Positions 6,634-13,633 of a stretch of DNA of 13,633 nucleotides are shown one piece after another (the stretch's first letter is position 1; every line of letters starts with the position of its first letter). The notes beneath the pieces were generated by a model. The model did no database searches. It was not told the origin of the DNA and worked only from the letters and a program-made list of their open reading frames with translations. The position numbers and the translations under genes were made by a program. The DNA is from an uncultured Gemella sp. (GTDB taxonomy: Bacteria; Bacillota; Bacilli; Staphylococcales; Gemellaceae), in the NCBI GenBank assembly GCA_927911695.1, contig CAKMQO010000158.1, positions 1 through 13,633 of the forward strand, written 5' to 3'.

Positions 6634-7910
6634 TTAATTGCTATTGTTAGCATTGTTTTCAGTATTACCATTTTGATCCGGTCGATTTTCATTGCTTACG
6701 GTAATATCATTTTTTAAATCTTCTTTAGTAAGTCTTTCAGGAAGATTTGCTAATAAGTCTTCTGGTGCCATTATTGTAAGATTAGTAGCTTGATATGTAC
6801 CTGGTAAGCGAAGATTATCTATTTTATACTCTTTAAGTCCAATTGCAATATGTCCTTGATAATATATATTTAATAGGTCAGTTGCTTTTGGAAGCGGTAA
6901 ATCAAGATTGTTTCTTAAGGCAGATGATGCGTATAGAAGTGACAATGGACGTGGATAGTAATAATATACTCCGTTATAAGTCACATCGTAACCATCTATT
7001 CTATGAGATACTATTTCCATATCATCGTTAATAAACATCTTGATAGCTGAAGAAATTTGAGTTGTAGACAAGTTGTGCTCAACATTATCTCCAGCGATGT
7101 TAATTACATCATTAATTTTAGTTAAGGCATTTAGACTTTTTGCTTTATCAATTAGAGCGTGGATAGCTTGAAGTTGACGCTGCCCACGTTCGATATCACT
7201 ATCGTAATATCTACTACGAGCAAAAGCAAGAGCTTGTTCACCGTTTAGAGTGTGCCATCCTTTTTCAATTTAACAGTGTTTTCTTCACCGTTAGCATTTT
7301 GTTCATCCATATCGAAAGGAACGTATAAATCTATTCCCCCGAAAGCATCTACTGTTTGTTCAAATGCTTTAAAGTTTATTAATACATAGAAATTAATCGG
7401 TGTATTTAATAAGTTTTCTACTGCATTTGTAGTTCCTTTAACATCATTATAAGCATGTGCATGAGTGATTTTATCAAAGAAATAAGCGCTGTTGTTATGC
7501 TCATCATCTTTTTCTCTCATAAGACTAAGTGAATCACGTGGGATACTAACCATATCCATACGTTTTTTGTCCTTGTTTACAGTAGCTAAGATCATTGAAT
7601 CTGTTCTACTATCTTCACGTGTTTGCCCTTGGGCTTTTCGATCATCATTCATATCAATACCCAGTATTAATACTGAGAATTTTTTGAAGTTAGGATCAAC
7701 CTCTTTTAAATAATTTACATTTTTATAACCTTTTTGTGCTGAACTAGAAAAGTTGAAAAACGTATACGCGGCAAAACCACCGATTCCAAGTATTAATAAT
7801 GCAAAGATTGTCATTAATATTTTTTTAATCCCTCTTTTTTTAGGAGGTTTGCCTCCATTTTTGTAAGAGGGTGTACTAATTCTTTTTCGTCTAGACATTT
7901 TTTCTTCCAT
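6634..7910 (-). CDS. LytR-CpsA-Psr (LCP) family cell wall polymer ligase (apparent frameshift at 7261-7265)
   Basis: LCP enzymes move undecaprenyl-linked polymers such as teichoic acid or capsule onto peptidoglycan outside the membrane. A basic cytoplasmic N-terminus precedes one transmembrane helix (about 31-52). Then come ILGID (82-86), SRTDSMILATV (101-111), SIPRDS (122-127), KITHAHAY (147-154) and FGGIDLYVP, the LCP core with its phosphate-binding Arg and Asp residues. The frame stops at 7245. Adding one base to the five-T run 7261-7265 gives GWHTLNGEQALAFARSR and ERGQRQLQAIHALIDKAKSL, the classic second half, in frame with the segment ending at 6634. Corrected length is about 425 residues, ending in an Asn-rich tail. 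Reading through the stop (6636-6634) would add 23 Asn/Gln/Thr-rich codons to a stop at 6564-6562, so that stop may be a miscalled CAA. Start: ATG at 7910-7908; Met5 is an alternative. Confidence 0.88.
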
Positions 7911-7946
7911 CTAATATTAGACCCCTTTTTTTAATTTAACTTTATT

Positions 7947-7952
7947 ATTATA
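7947..7952 (-). promoter_or_regulatory. putative -10 box of the LCP gene
   Basis: TATAAT on the minus strand lies 37 bases before the LCP start codon. A weak TAGCAT stands 17 bases upstream. The call is tentative. Confidence 0.35.
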
Positions 7953-8036
7953 CTACATATTTTTCTCTGATGCTATAAATAAGTGAAAAAAACATGGAAA
8001 ATAAAGGAACTCATAATTCAATAAAAAAAGAAATCT

Positions 8037-8065
8037 TTGAATTTTTTAAATAATTATATTAAAAT
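8037..8065 (+). promoter_or_regulatory. mutM-yitT promoter
   Basis: TTGAAT (8037-8042) and TAAAAT (8060-8065) are 17 bases apart, about 30 bases before the mutM ATG at 8096, which has AGGAG at a good distance. Confidence 0.5.
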
Positions 8066-8095
8066 AAAAAGTAAGTTTAAAAATAGGAGTACATT

Positions 8096-8956
8096 ATGCC
8101 AGAATTACCAGAGGTTGAGAATATAAAGTTCGGTCTTGAAGAAGTAGTAATAAATAAAAAAATTCTAGATGTAAAATATTCGAGTGTAGTAAAGGAAAAT
8201 CATAAATTAAATAAAATGGCTATAGTTAAACAAGATATTGAGTATTTTTCAGAAAATGTTATAGGTAAAAAAATAGAAAAATTGTCTCGTAGAGGAAAGT
8301 ATTTATATTTCACATTAAATGAAGGATATATTATTACTCACTTTGGAATGACAGGTGCCTTCTTTTTAGTTAAGGATATAGCTGAGATTAGCAACAAAAA
8401 TTATTATAAACATCAACATGTAATCTTTGAATTATCTACTGGAGAAAAATTAGTCTATAGTGATATTAGAAGATTTGGCGAACTTAGGTATATTGATGAT
8501 ATAACGAAATTTAAACCATTTATAAATCTCGCACCAGAGCCATTTGATAAAAAGGCTAAAAAATATTTCTTAAATAAATTGGAAGAAAATAAATATAGGG
8601 ATCAATCTATAAAAGCACTTCTTTTAGAAGGAAATGTGTTTTGTGGTTGCGGTAATATTTATGATTGTGAGGTGTTATACCGACAAAAAATTCACCCTCT
8701 AACTAAAGCAAGTGAACTCTCTAAAAACAAGAAGGAGAGTTTATTTAAAGAGTTGGTTGATATTCTGAAGCTTGCAATAAAAGAAGGAGGTTCTACTATT
8801 TCAGATTATGTTCACACTGATGGTGGAGAAGGGAATATGCAAAATTTCCATCAAATATATGGGAAAAAAATTTGTCCTCTAGGTCATGATGTGGAAAATG
8901 TAACAATAAAAGGGCGTTCGAGTCACTTTTGTCCTATTTGCCAAAAAATGAAATAA
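8096..8956 (+). CDS. mutM: formamidopyrimidine-DNA glycosylase (Fpg) with an altered zinc finger
   Basis: Fpg excises 8-oxoguanine and formamidopyrimidines and nicks the abasic site. The N-terminus MPELPEVE supplies the catalytic Pro2 and Glu3 after Met removal. SRRGKY (64-69) holds the catalytic-domain lysine (Lys68 here). THFGMTG (81-87) and SDIRRFGELR (122-131) are family loops. EGNVFCGCGNIYDCEVL is the helix-two-turn-helix region, with Asn187 and Glu192 kept but an unusual CGCGNIYDC context. The C-terminal finger is normally C-x2-C...C-x2-C. Here it reads CPLGH (260-264) and CPIC (279-282), so the second cysteine is missing and His264 may stand in. GRSSHF (273-278) keeps the finger-loop Arg274. 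At 286 residues it is close to the usual 270-280. The yitT gene follows after 12 bases, so they are co-transcribed. Identification is firm; whether zinc binds normally is open. Confidence 0.93.
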   Translation: MPELPEVENIKFGLEEVVINKKILDVKYSSVVKENHKLNKMAIVKQDIEYFSENVIGKKIEKLSRRGKYLYFTLNEGYIITHFGMTGAFFLVKDIAEISNKNYYKHQHVIFELSTGEKLVYSDIRRFGELRYIDDITKFKPFINLAPEPFDKKAKKYFLNKLEENKYRDQSIKALLLEGNVFCGCGNIYDCEVLYRQKIHPLTKASELSKNKKESLFKELVDILKLAIKEGGSTISDYVHTDGGEGNMQNFHQIYGKKICPLGHDVENVTIKGRSSHFCPICQKMK

Positions 8957-8968
8957 AAAGGAGAATCA

Positions 8969-9817
8969 ATGGAAAGCAGAATAGAATTTTTAAAGAAATA
9001 TATAAGTATAATTATTGGATCATTAATTTTTGCAGCGGGATTAGAATTTTTCTTAATTCCTAATAATATATTAGATGGCGGGGTAATCGGGGTTTCTATT
9101 ATTGCTCGTCATTACTTAGGATTGCCACTTGGGATTTTTATTTTAATCTTTAACATTCCATTTTTATATTTGGGATATAAGCAGATAGGTAGAGGATTTT
9201 CGATTGCTTCTATTTTTGGAATTGTTATCTTATCTTTTGCAACTTCATATTTTCATAATTTTGCACCACTTGTTACAGATCCGTTTTTAGCGTGTATTTT
9301 TGGTGGTATAATACTTGGAATAGGAGTAGGGTTAGTAATTAGAAATGGTGGTACTCTAGATGGTAGTGAGATGTTTTCAATTTACGCTACAAAGAAACTA
9401 CCTATTTCAGTAGGTGAGATGGTTCTAGGGATAAATGTTATTATCTTTATTGCTTCTGGATTTGTATTTACATGGGAAGCGGCACTTTATTCGATGATAA
9501 GTTATTTCGTTGCATCTAAAGTTATGGATATTGTTATTGAGGGTCTTAATGATTCTAAATCGGTTATGGTTATTACGAGCAACTATCAAGTAATAAGTCA
9601 AGAAATTCAAGATAGATTAGGGCGTGGTGTGACTCTATTACATGGAGAAGGTGGTTATTCAGGGCATGAAACAAAAATCATCTTTTGTGTAATCACTCGT
9701 ATTGAAGAATCAAAACTTAAAAAAATAGTCTTTAGAAATGATAAAAATGCCTTTCTATCGATTGGAACAGTTAGTGAGGTAAGTGGAGCTAACTTTAAGA
9801 AAAAAGATATACATTAA
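8969..9817 (+). CDS. YitT family membrane protein (DUF2179 C-terminal domain)
   Basis: A 282-residue integral membrane protein. Hydrophobic helices run at about 10-30, 38-60, 78-97, 105-125 and 150-188, followed by a soluble C-terminal DUF2179 domain (about 195-280) with GRGVTLLHGEGGYSGHETKI (218-237). N-terminal IPNNILDGGVIGVSII (30-45) and the glycine-rich RNGGTLDGSEMFSIY (125-139) are characteristic. The family is broad in Bacilli; transport activity is suspected but substrates are mostly unknown. It starts 12 bases after mutM with GGAG. A Rho-independent terminator follows the stop, closing the mutM-yitT unit. Family assignment is firm. Confidence 0.92.
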   Translation: MESRIEFLKKYISIIIGSLIFAAGLEFFLIPNNILDGGVIGVSIIARHYLGLPLGIFILIFNIPFLYLGYKQIGRGFSIASIFGIVILSFATSYFHNFAPLVTDPFLACIFGGIILGIGVGLVIRNGGTLDGSEMFSIYATKKLPISVGEMVLGINVIIFIASGFVFTWEAALYSMISYFVASKVMDIVIEGLNDSKSVMVITSNYQVISQEIQDRLGRGVTLLHGEGGYSGHETKIIFCVITRIEESKLKKIVFRNDKNAFLSIGTVSEVSGANFKKKDIH

Positions 9818-9825
9818 TAAAATTT

Positions 9826-9856
9826 CCTTTGCAGGTTTTTCTGCAGAGGATTTTTT
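9826..9856 (+). terminator. terminator after yitT
   Basis: CCTTTGCAG (9826-9834) and CTGCAGAGG (9841-9849) form a 9-bp stem with one G-U pair and a six-base loop, followed by ATTTTTT. It lies just after the yitT stop. The next gene's -10 begins four bases after the T run. Confidence 0.85.
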
Positions 9857-9857
9857 G

Positions 9858-9866
9858 TGTTATAAT
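9858..9866 (+). promoter_or_regulatory. extended -10 promoter of the 110-residue gene
   Basis: TGTTATAAT, an extended -10, begins two bases after the yitT terminator T run, so any -35 would lie inside the hairpin. No canonical -35 is visible. The same TGTTATAAT occurs before rnmV (10245-10253). Confidence 0.5.
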
Positions 9867-9887
9867 GACTATAAAGAGGTGGGGATT

Positions 9888-10220
9888 ATGGAAGAATTAT
9901 ATAATTATCTTAATAAAAGTGAGAAGGTTTATTTGTTAGAAAGAAGAAAAACGGTCAAATTTTGGCATATACTATTAGACCTTGTGGGCCTTTTATATTT
10001 GGCTGGCGCATATGGGAGTGATAAGACTTACGATTGCTACTTGGTTAAGTTTGATAAACATTGGGAAATACTAGTATGTAAGAAGGGGAAAGCACTAGAA
10101 AAAATTAAGCTAAAAGATAAATTTGAATTAAAAAAGAATTTTCTTTGTGATGGATATAAGTATAAAGTTCACCATGAAATTACACATGAACTATATAACT
10201 ATTTGAAATATTCATGCTAG
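9888..10220 (+). CDS. hypothetical protein, 110 residues
   Basis: I do not recognise this gene. The frame is open from 9783 inside yitT, but the ATG at 9888, three bases after a GAGGTGGGG ribosome site and about 22 bases after an extended -10, is the evident start. The protein has a short amphipathic N-terminus (EELYNYLNKSEKVYLLERRK), a modest hydrophobic stretch at about 25-40 (FWHILLDLVGLLYLAGAYG), then a Lys/Tyr-rich strand-like region with cysteines (DCYLVKF, WEILVCKKG, FLCDGYKYKVHHEITHELY). Three lysine-rich segments suggest nucleic acid or phospholipid contact, but this is weak. It lies between a terminator and the rnmV promoter, so it looks like its own unit. Codon use matches neighbours, so there is no sign of recent transfer. 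Confidence 0.7.
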   Translation: MEELYNYLNKSEKVYLLERRKTVKFWHILLDLVGLLYLAGAYGSDKTYDCYLVKFDKHWEILVCKKGKALEKIKLKDKFELKKNFLCDGYKYKVHHEITHELYNYLKYSC

Positions 10221-10244
10221 TATGAGCAAAAATTTGTCTAAATA

Positions 10245-10253
10245 TGTTATAAT
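10245..10253 (+). promoter_or_regulatory. extended -10 promoter of the rnmV operon
   Basis: TGTTATAAT lies about 30 bases before rnmV. It is flanked by GTCTA (10236-10240) and TAGAC (10253-10257), a small inverted repeat around the -10 that may be chance. No clear -35. Confidence 0.5.
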
Positions 10254-10282
10254 AGACTAATGAATTTTTTAAGGATAATAAA

Positions 10283-11695
<1,413 letters not shown>

Positions 11696-11705
11696 AGGAT
11701 AAAAC

Positions 11706-11987
11706 ATGGAAGAATTAAAAACTATAATAACCGAATTTAGGGAAAAAAGAGGCTGGGAAAAGTATGATACTTTAGAAAGATTTTCTAAAAGTATTTCAAT
11801 AGAAGCGGCAGAATTATTAGAACATTTTCAATGGAATGAAGATGGGGATAATATTCAAGAGGTAAAAGATGAATTGGCAGATGTGCTAATTTATGCTCTT
11901 GCAATGTGTTATCATCTAAATGAGGATCCTAAGAAGATAATAAAAGAAAAACTAGTTGATGTTGCAAGACGATATCCAGAAAAATAA
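11706..11987 (+). CDS. MazG-like nucleotide pyrophosphohydrolase
   Basis: A 93-residue all-alpha NTP pyrophosphatase of the MazG/RS21-C6 type, which hydrolyses nucleoside triphosphates to monophosphate and pyrophosphate, often to clear damaged or excess dNTPs. It has FREKRGWEKYDT (11-22), IEAAELLEHFQW (32-43) carrying the EXXE metal motif (Glu33, Glu36), and EVKDELADVLIYAL (52-65) carrying the EXXD motif (Glu56, Asp59), then ARRYP near the C-terminus. The W-x(4)-T and ELADV pattern is closer to the small dCTPase-like group than to long MazG. It follows ksgA after 10 bases and shares its operon. It has no MazEF partner, so toxin control is not suggested. Substrate cannot be told. Confidence 0.9.
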   Translation: MEELKTIITEFREKRGWEKYDTLERFSKSISIEAAELLEHFQWNEDGDNIQEVKDELADVLIYALAMCYHLNEDPKKIIKEKLVDVARRYPEK

Positions 11988-11994
11988 AATGAAA

Positions 11995-12021
11995 AGAGGT
12001 GTGAGTAATGCTCATACCTCT
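11995..12021 (+). terminator. first terminator-like hairpin after mazG
   Basis: AGAGGTGTGAG (11995-12005) and CTCATACCTCT (12011-12021) pair over 11 positions with one G-U pair and a five-base loop, just after the mazG stop. What follows is an AT alternation rather than a T run, so it may pause or stabilise the RNA rather than stop it. The stronger hairpin at 12052-12104 follows 30 bases on. Confidence 0.6.
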
Positions 12022-12045
12022 CTATATATATAAGTTTGATATAGA

Positions 12046-12109
12046 AAAAAAGGAGTGTCTCGACAAAATCGATTTCTCTGAAATCATGATTTTTGAGTCA
12101 CTCCTTTTT
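12046..12109. terminator. bidirectional terminator between mazG and the MFS gene
   Basis: A long hairpin whose ends are A-rich on the left and T-rich on the right (CACTCC then TTTTT on plus; GGAGTG preceded by six A's, giving T's on minus). It sits between convergent genes and contains copy 2 of the 46-bp repeat. Confidence 0.8.
12059..12104 (-). repeat. 46-bp hairpin repeat, copy 2 (inverted relative to copy 1)
   Basis: On the minus strand this matches 3820-3865 at 44 of 46 positions; only two loop bases differ. The same unpaired AT in one arm is present. The pairing GGAGTG...CACTCC is cleaner here than in copy 1, where the right arm reads TCATCCCC. See copy 1 for the arms. Confidence 0.85.
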
Positions 12110-12128
12110 AATGATTTTATTTATATTA

Positions 12129-13343
12129 CTATTGACTAGTTTTAGTTTTTAAGATATGTACTTCTTTACCTTTATAGAACATTGCGTAAAGAACTGTTAC
12201 TCCTATTGTGACAACAGCGCATAGAATGTAAATTCCTTGATATGATAAAATTCCGTGAACAGTACCTAAGGCGTATGGTCCAAATCCAAGACCAAGATCT
12301 AATCCGATAAAGTATGTAGAAAGTGCAATTCCTACTTTAGTAGAATCAACAAGTTTTAAACAAACAGCTTGACCGTTTGACATGAATGTTCCGTAGCCTA
12401 ATCCAATTAGTGCACCAGAGAATAATAACATAAAGCTACCATTTGTAAAACTTAACATTAATAATCCTAAAGTTAAGAATACAAAAACTTGGATACATAA
12501 CTGCATTCTCACCACGAGCATCGAAGATACGACCTGCAAATGGACGAGTGGCTGTAATAATTAGTGCATATACTACAAAGAAGAAAGCTCCTGCAGTTGA
12601 TAAGTTTAAGCTATCAGCATAAATTGATAAGAATCCTAGTACACTTGAATATGCTAAACCAATTAAGAATGCTACAGTAGAAATGAATAATACTTTATAT
12701 TCAATAAATGTATTTAATGACCAACTGTTTAGTAATTTTTTTGTTTTTCGTCTAATTGTATATTTTTTACCGGGAATAGGAAACAAGCAATTGTAACTGC
12801 AATTGACAATACAATAGCTAAAATGATTACTGCATTGAATCCTGTAATTGGTAGCAATAACATACCAATAAATGGTCCGATAGCAGCTGCTAAACTTGTA
12901 CTTAAACCGTAGTAATTAATTCCTTCACCATTACGAGTTTTAGGAATATACGCAGTAACTATTGCGTTAGCTGCAGTAGAAATAGTTCCATAAGCAAATC
13001 CGTTTAAGAAACGAACTGTATCTAAAATAATGATATTTGATGAAATTAAATATGCTGCTGTTGTGATTAAGTAAATTAGAGCACCAAATCGTAAAATTTC
13101 TTTTCGACCAATGATTTCTAATTTTTTACCGATATAAAGACGTGCGACAAGTGTACCAATAATATAGATACCTGCGGCAAAACCTGCTTGTGCTGCAGTA
13201 GCACCTAACTGTGAGGTTGCATATTTTGCTGTAATTACTACAAAACAATAATAAATTAAAAATACAATAAAGTTAATTGTAGTAATTGTAATAAATCCTT
13301 TGTTAAATAATTTTTCTTTTTCTATAGCTGTATTGCTATCCAT
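12129..13343 (-). CDS. MFS transporter, 12-helix exporter type (apparent frameshifts at 12736-12742 and 12483-12487)
   Basis: A major facilitator superfamily permease of the inner membrane. The N-terminal half (from ATG 13343-13341, after AGGAG at 13351-13355) has a motif A-like loop, ARLYIGKKLEIIGRKEILRF, between helices 2 and 3. GEGINYYGLSTSLAAAIGPFIG at helix 5 is the motif C region typical of drug/proton exporters. The frame ends near 12731. Adding one base in the seven-T run 12736-12742 continues into KLLNSWSLNTFIEYKVLF and helices 7-9 (ending DARGENAVMYPSF). Removing one base from the five-A run 12483-12487 (plus strand) continues with VFLTLGLLMLSF to the stop at 12131-12129. Corrected length is 404 residues with 12 helices. 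An open frame upstream to 13442 has no ribosome site. Relatives include YfkF/YwoG-like proteins of Bacillus; the substrate is not known. Confidence 0.88.
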
Positions 13344-13633
13344 AAAAATTCTCCTAACTTTTTTTAAATAACATATATCTATCATACTCCTATGAAAATA
13401 GATTTTCAAGTGAAAATTTCCATAAAAATGATATATTTTCAATTTTATTTCATGAAATACAATTAATTAATAATAGTATATTATCTATATATAACAGTAA
13501 TATCAATGTTTTTAAAGATGTGTTAATTTTAAAAAGTTAATCTCATAGTTATGAAAACGACTTATTTTCATAATTTTCAAAAATAGATTTATAATTTGAG
13601 AAATATTATTAGTACAGAATTTGTAAATAAAGT
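13344..13633. other. AT-rich intergenic region upstream of the MFS gene
   Basis: No convincing reading frame is seen. The region holds the MFS promoter and several TGAAAA/TTTTCA repeats: 13393-13416, ATTTCATGAAAT near 13447-13458, and TATGAAAA-N7-TTTTCATA at 13550-13572. A divergent gene may begin beyond the right edge. Confidence 0.5.
13381..13409 (-). promoter_or_regulatory. MFS gene promoter with overlapping dyads
   Basis: On the minus strand TTGAAA (13409-13404) and TATGAT (13386-13381) are 17 bases apart. Between them lies a perfect dyad TGAAAAT-AG-ATTTTCA (13393-13408), and a second, TTTTCA-AG-TGAAAA (13403-13416), overlaps it. A repressor site is inferred. Confidence 0.6.

Noticed and set aside
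9783..9887. Longer N-terminus for the 110-residue protein
   Set aside because: The extension overlaps yitT and runs through its terminator; the strong ribosome site and promoter are just before 9888.
11706..11987. MazG-like gene as part of a toxin-antitoxin system
   Set aside because: No mazE/mazF or relA neighbour is present; it sits in a ribosome-maturation operon and carries only the pyrophosphatase motifs.
13344..13442. Longer N-terminus for the MFS protein
   Set aside because: It would translate the promoter and AGGAG site; the ATG at 13343 has proper spacing and family-like sequence follows it.

Overview
The window looks like chromosomal DNA from a low-GC (about 30 percent) member of the Bacilli. 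AGGAG-type ribosome binding sites, the rnmV-ksgA pair, a LytR-CpsA-Psr wall enzyme, YitT and PadR all fit. The overall style suggests a Gemella-like organism, but that name is an inference from gene character, not a database match. I see no phage, IS element, CRISPR array, tRNA or rRNA. It is mostly housekeeping sequence.

Layout. (1) 1-3101 is an aspartate-to-threonine block: a broken 5' piece of threonine synthase (minus strand, running off the left edge), a divergent homoserine dehydrogenase, and an aspartate kinase. These supply the first, third and last steps of threonine synthesis; no T-box or lysine riboswitch fits in the short leaders. (2) 3174-4525 holds an FMN-dependent azoreductase-type oxidoreductase convergent with a YigZ/IMPACT-family protein, separated by a long hairpin. 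(3) 4680-6520 is a tight envelope-stress-type operon: PadR repressor, a DUF1700-like membrane protein and a DUF4097-like beta-repeat protein, with a perfect dyad over the promoter. (4) 6634-7910 (minus) is an LCP wall-polymer ligase, convergent with that operon across a 17-bp-stem bidirectional terminator. (5) 8096-9817 is mutM-yitT. (6) 9888-10220 is an unrecognised 110-residue protein. (7) 10283-11987 is rnmV-ksgA-mazG, which joins 5S rRNA maturation, 16S rRNA dimethylation and nucleotide clean-up. (8) 12129-13343 (minus) is a 12-helix MFS exporter preceded by an AT-rich upstream region rich in inverted repeats.

Two features stand out. First, a 46-bp hairpin repeat occurs twice in opposite orientation (3820-3865 and 12059-12104), both times between convergent genes; the only differences between copies lie in the hairpin loop. 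Second, six conserved genes carry single-base indels, nearly all in homopolymer runs (thrC fragment, lysC, yigZ-like, LCP, ksgA, MFS). In the five genes wholly inside the window, correcting them restores an exact multiple of three and a full-length family member. I read this as draft-sequence error rather than mass gene decay, and annotate those genes as single loci.
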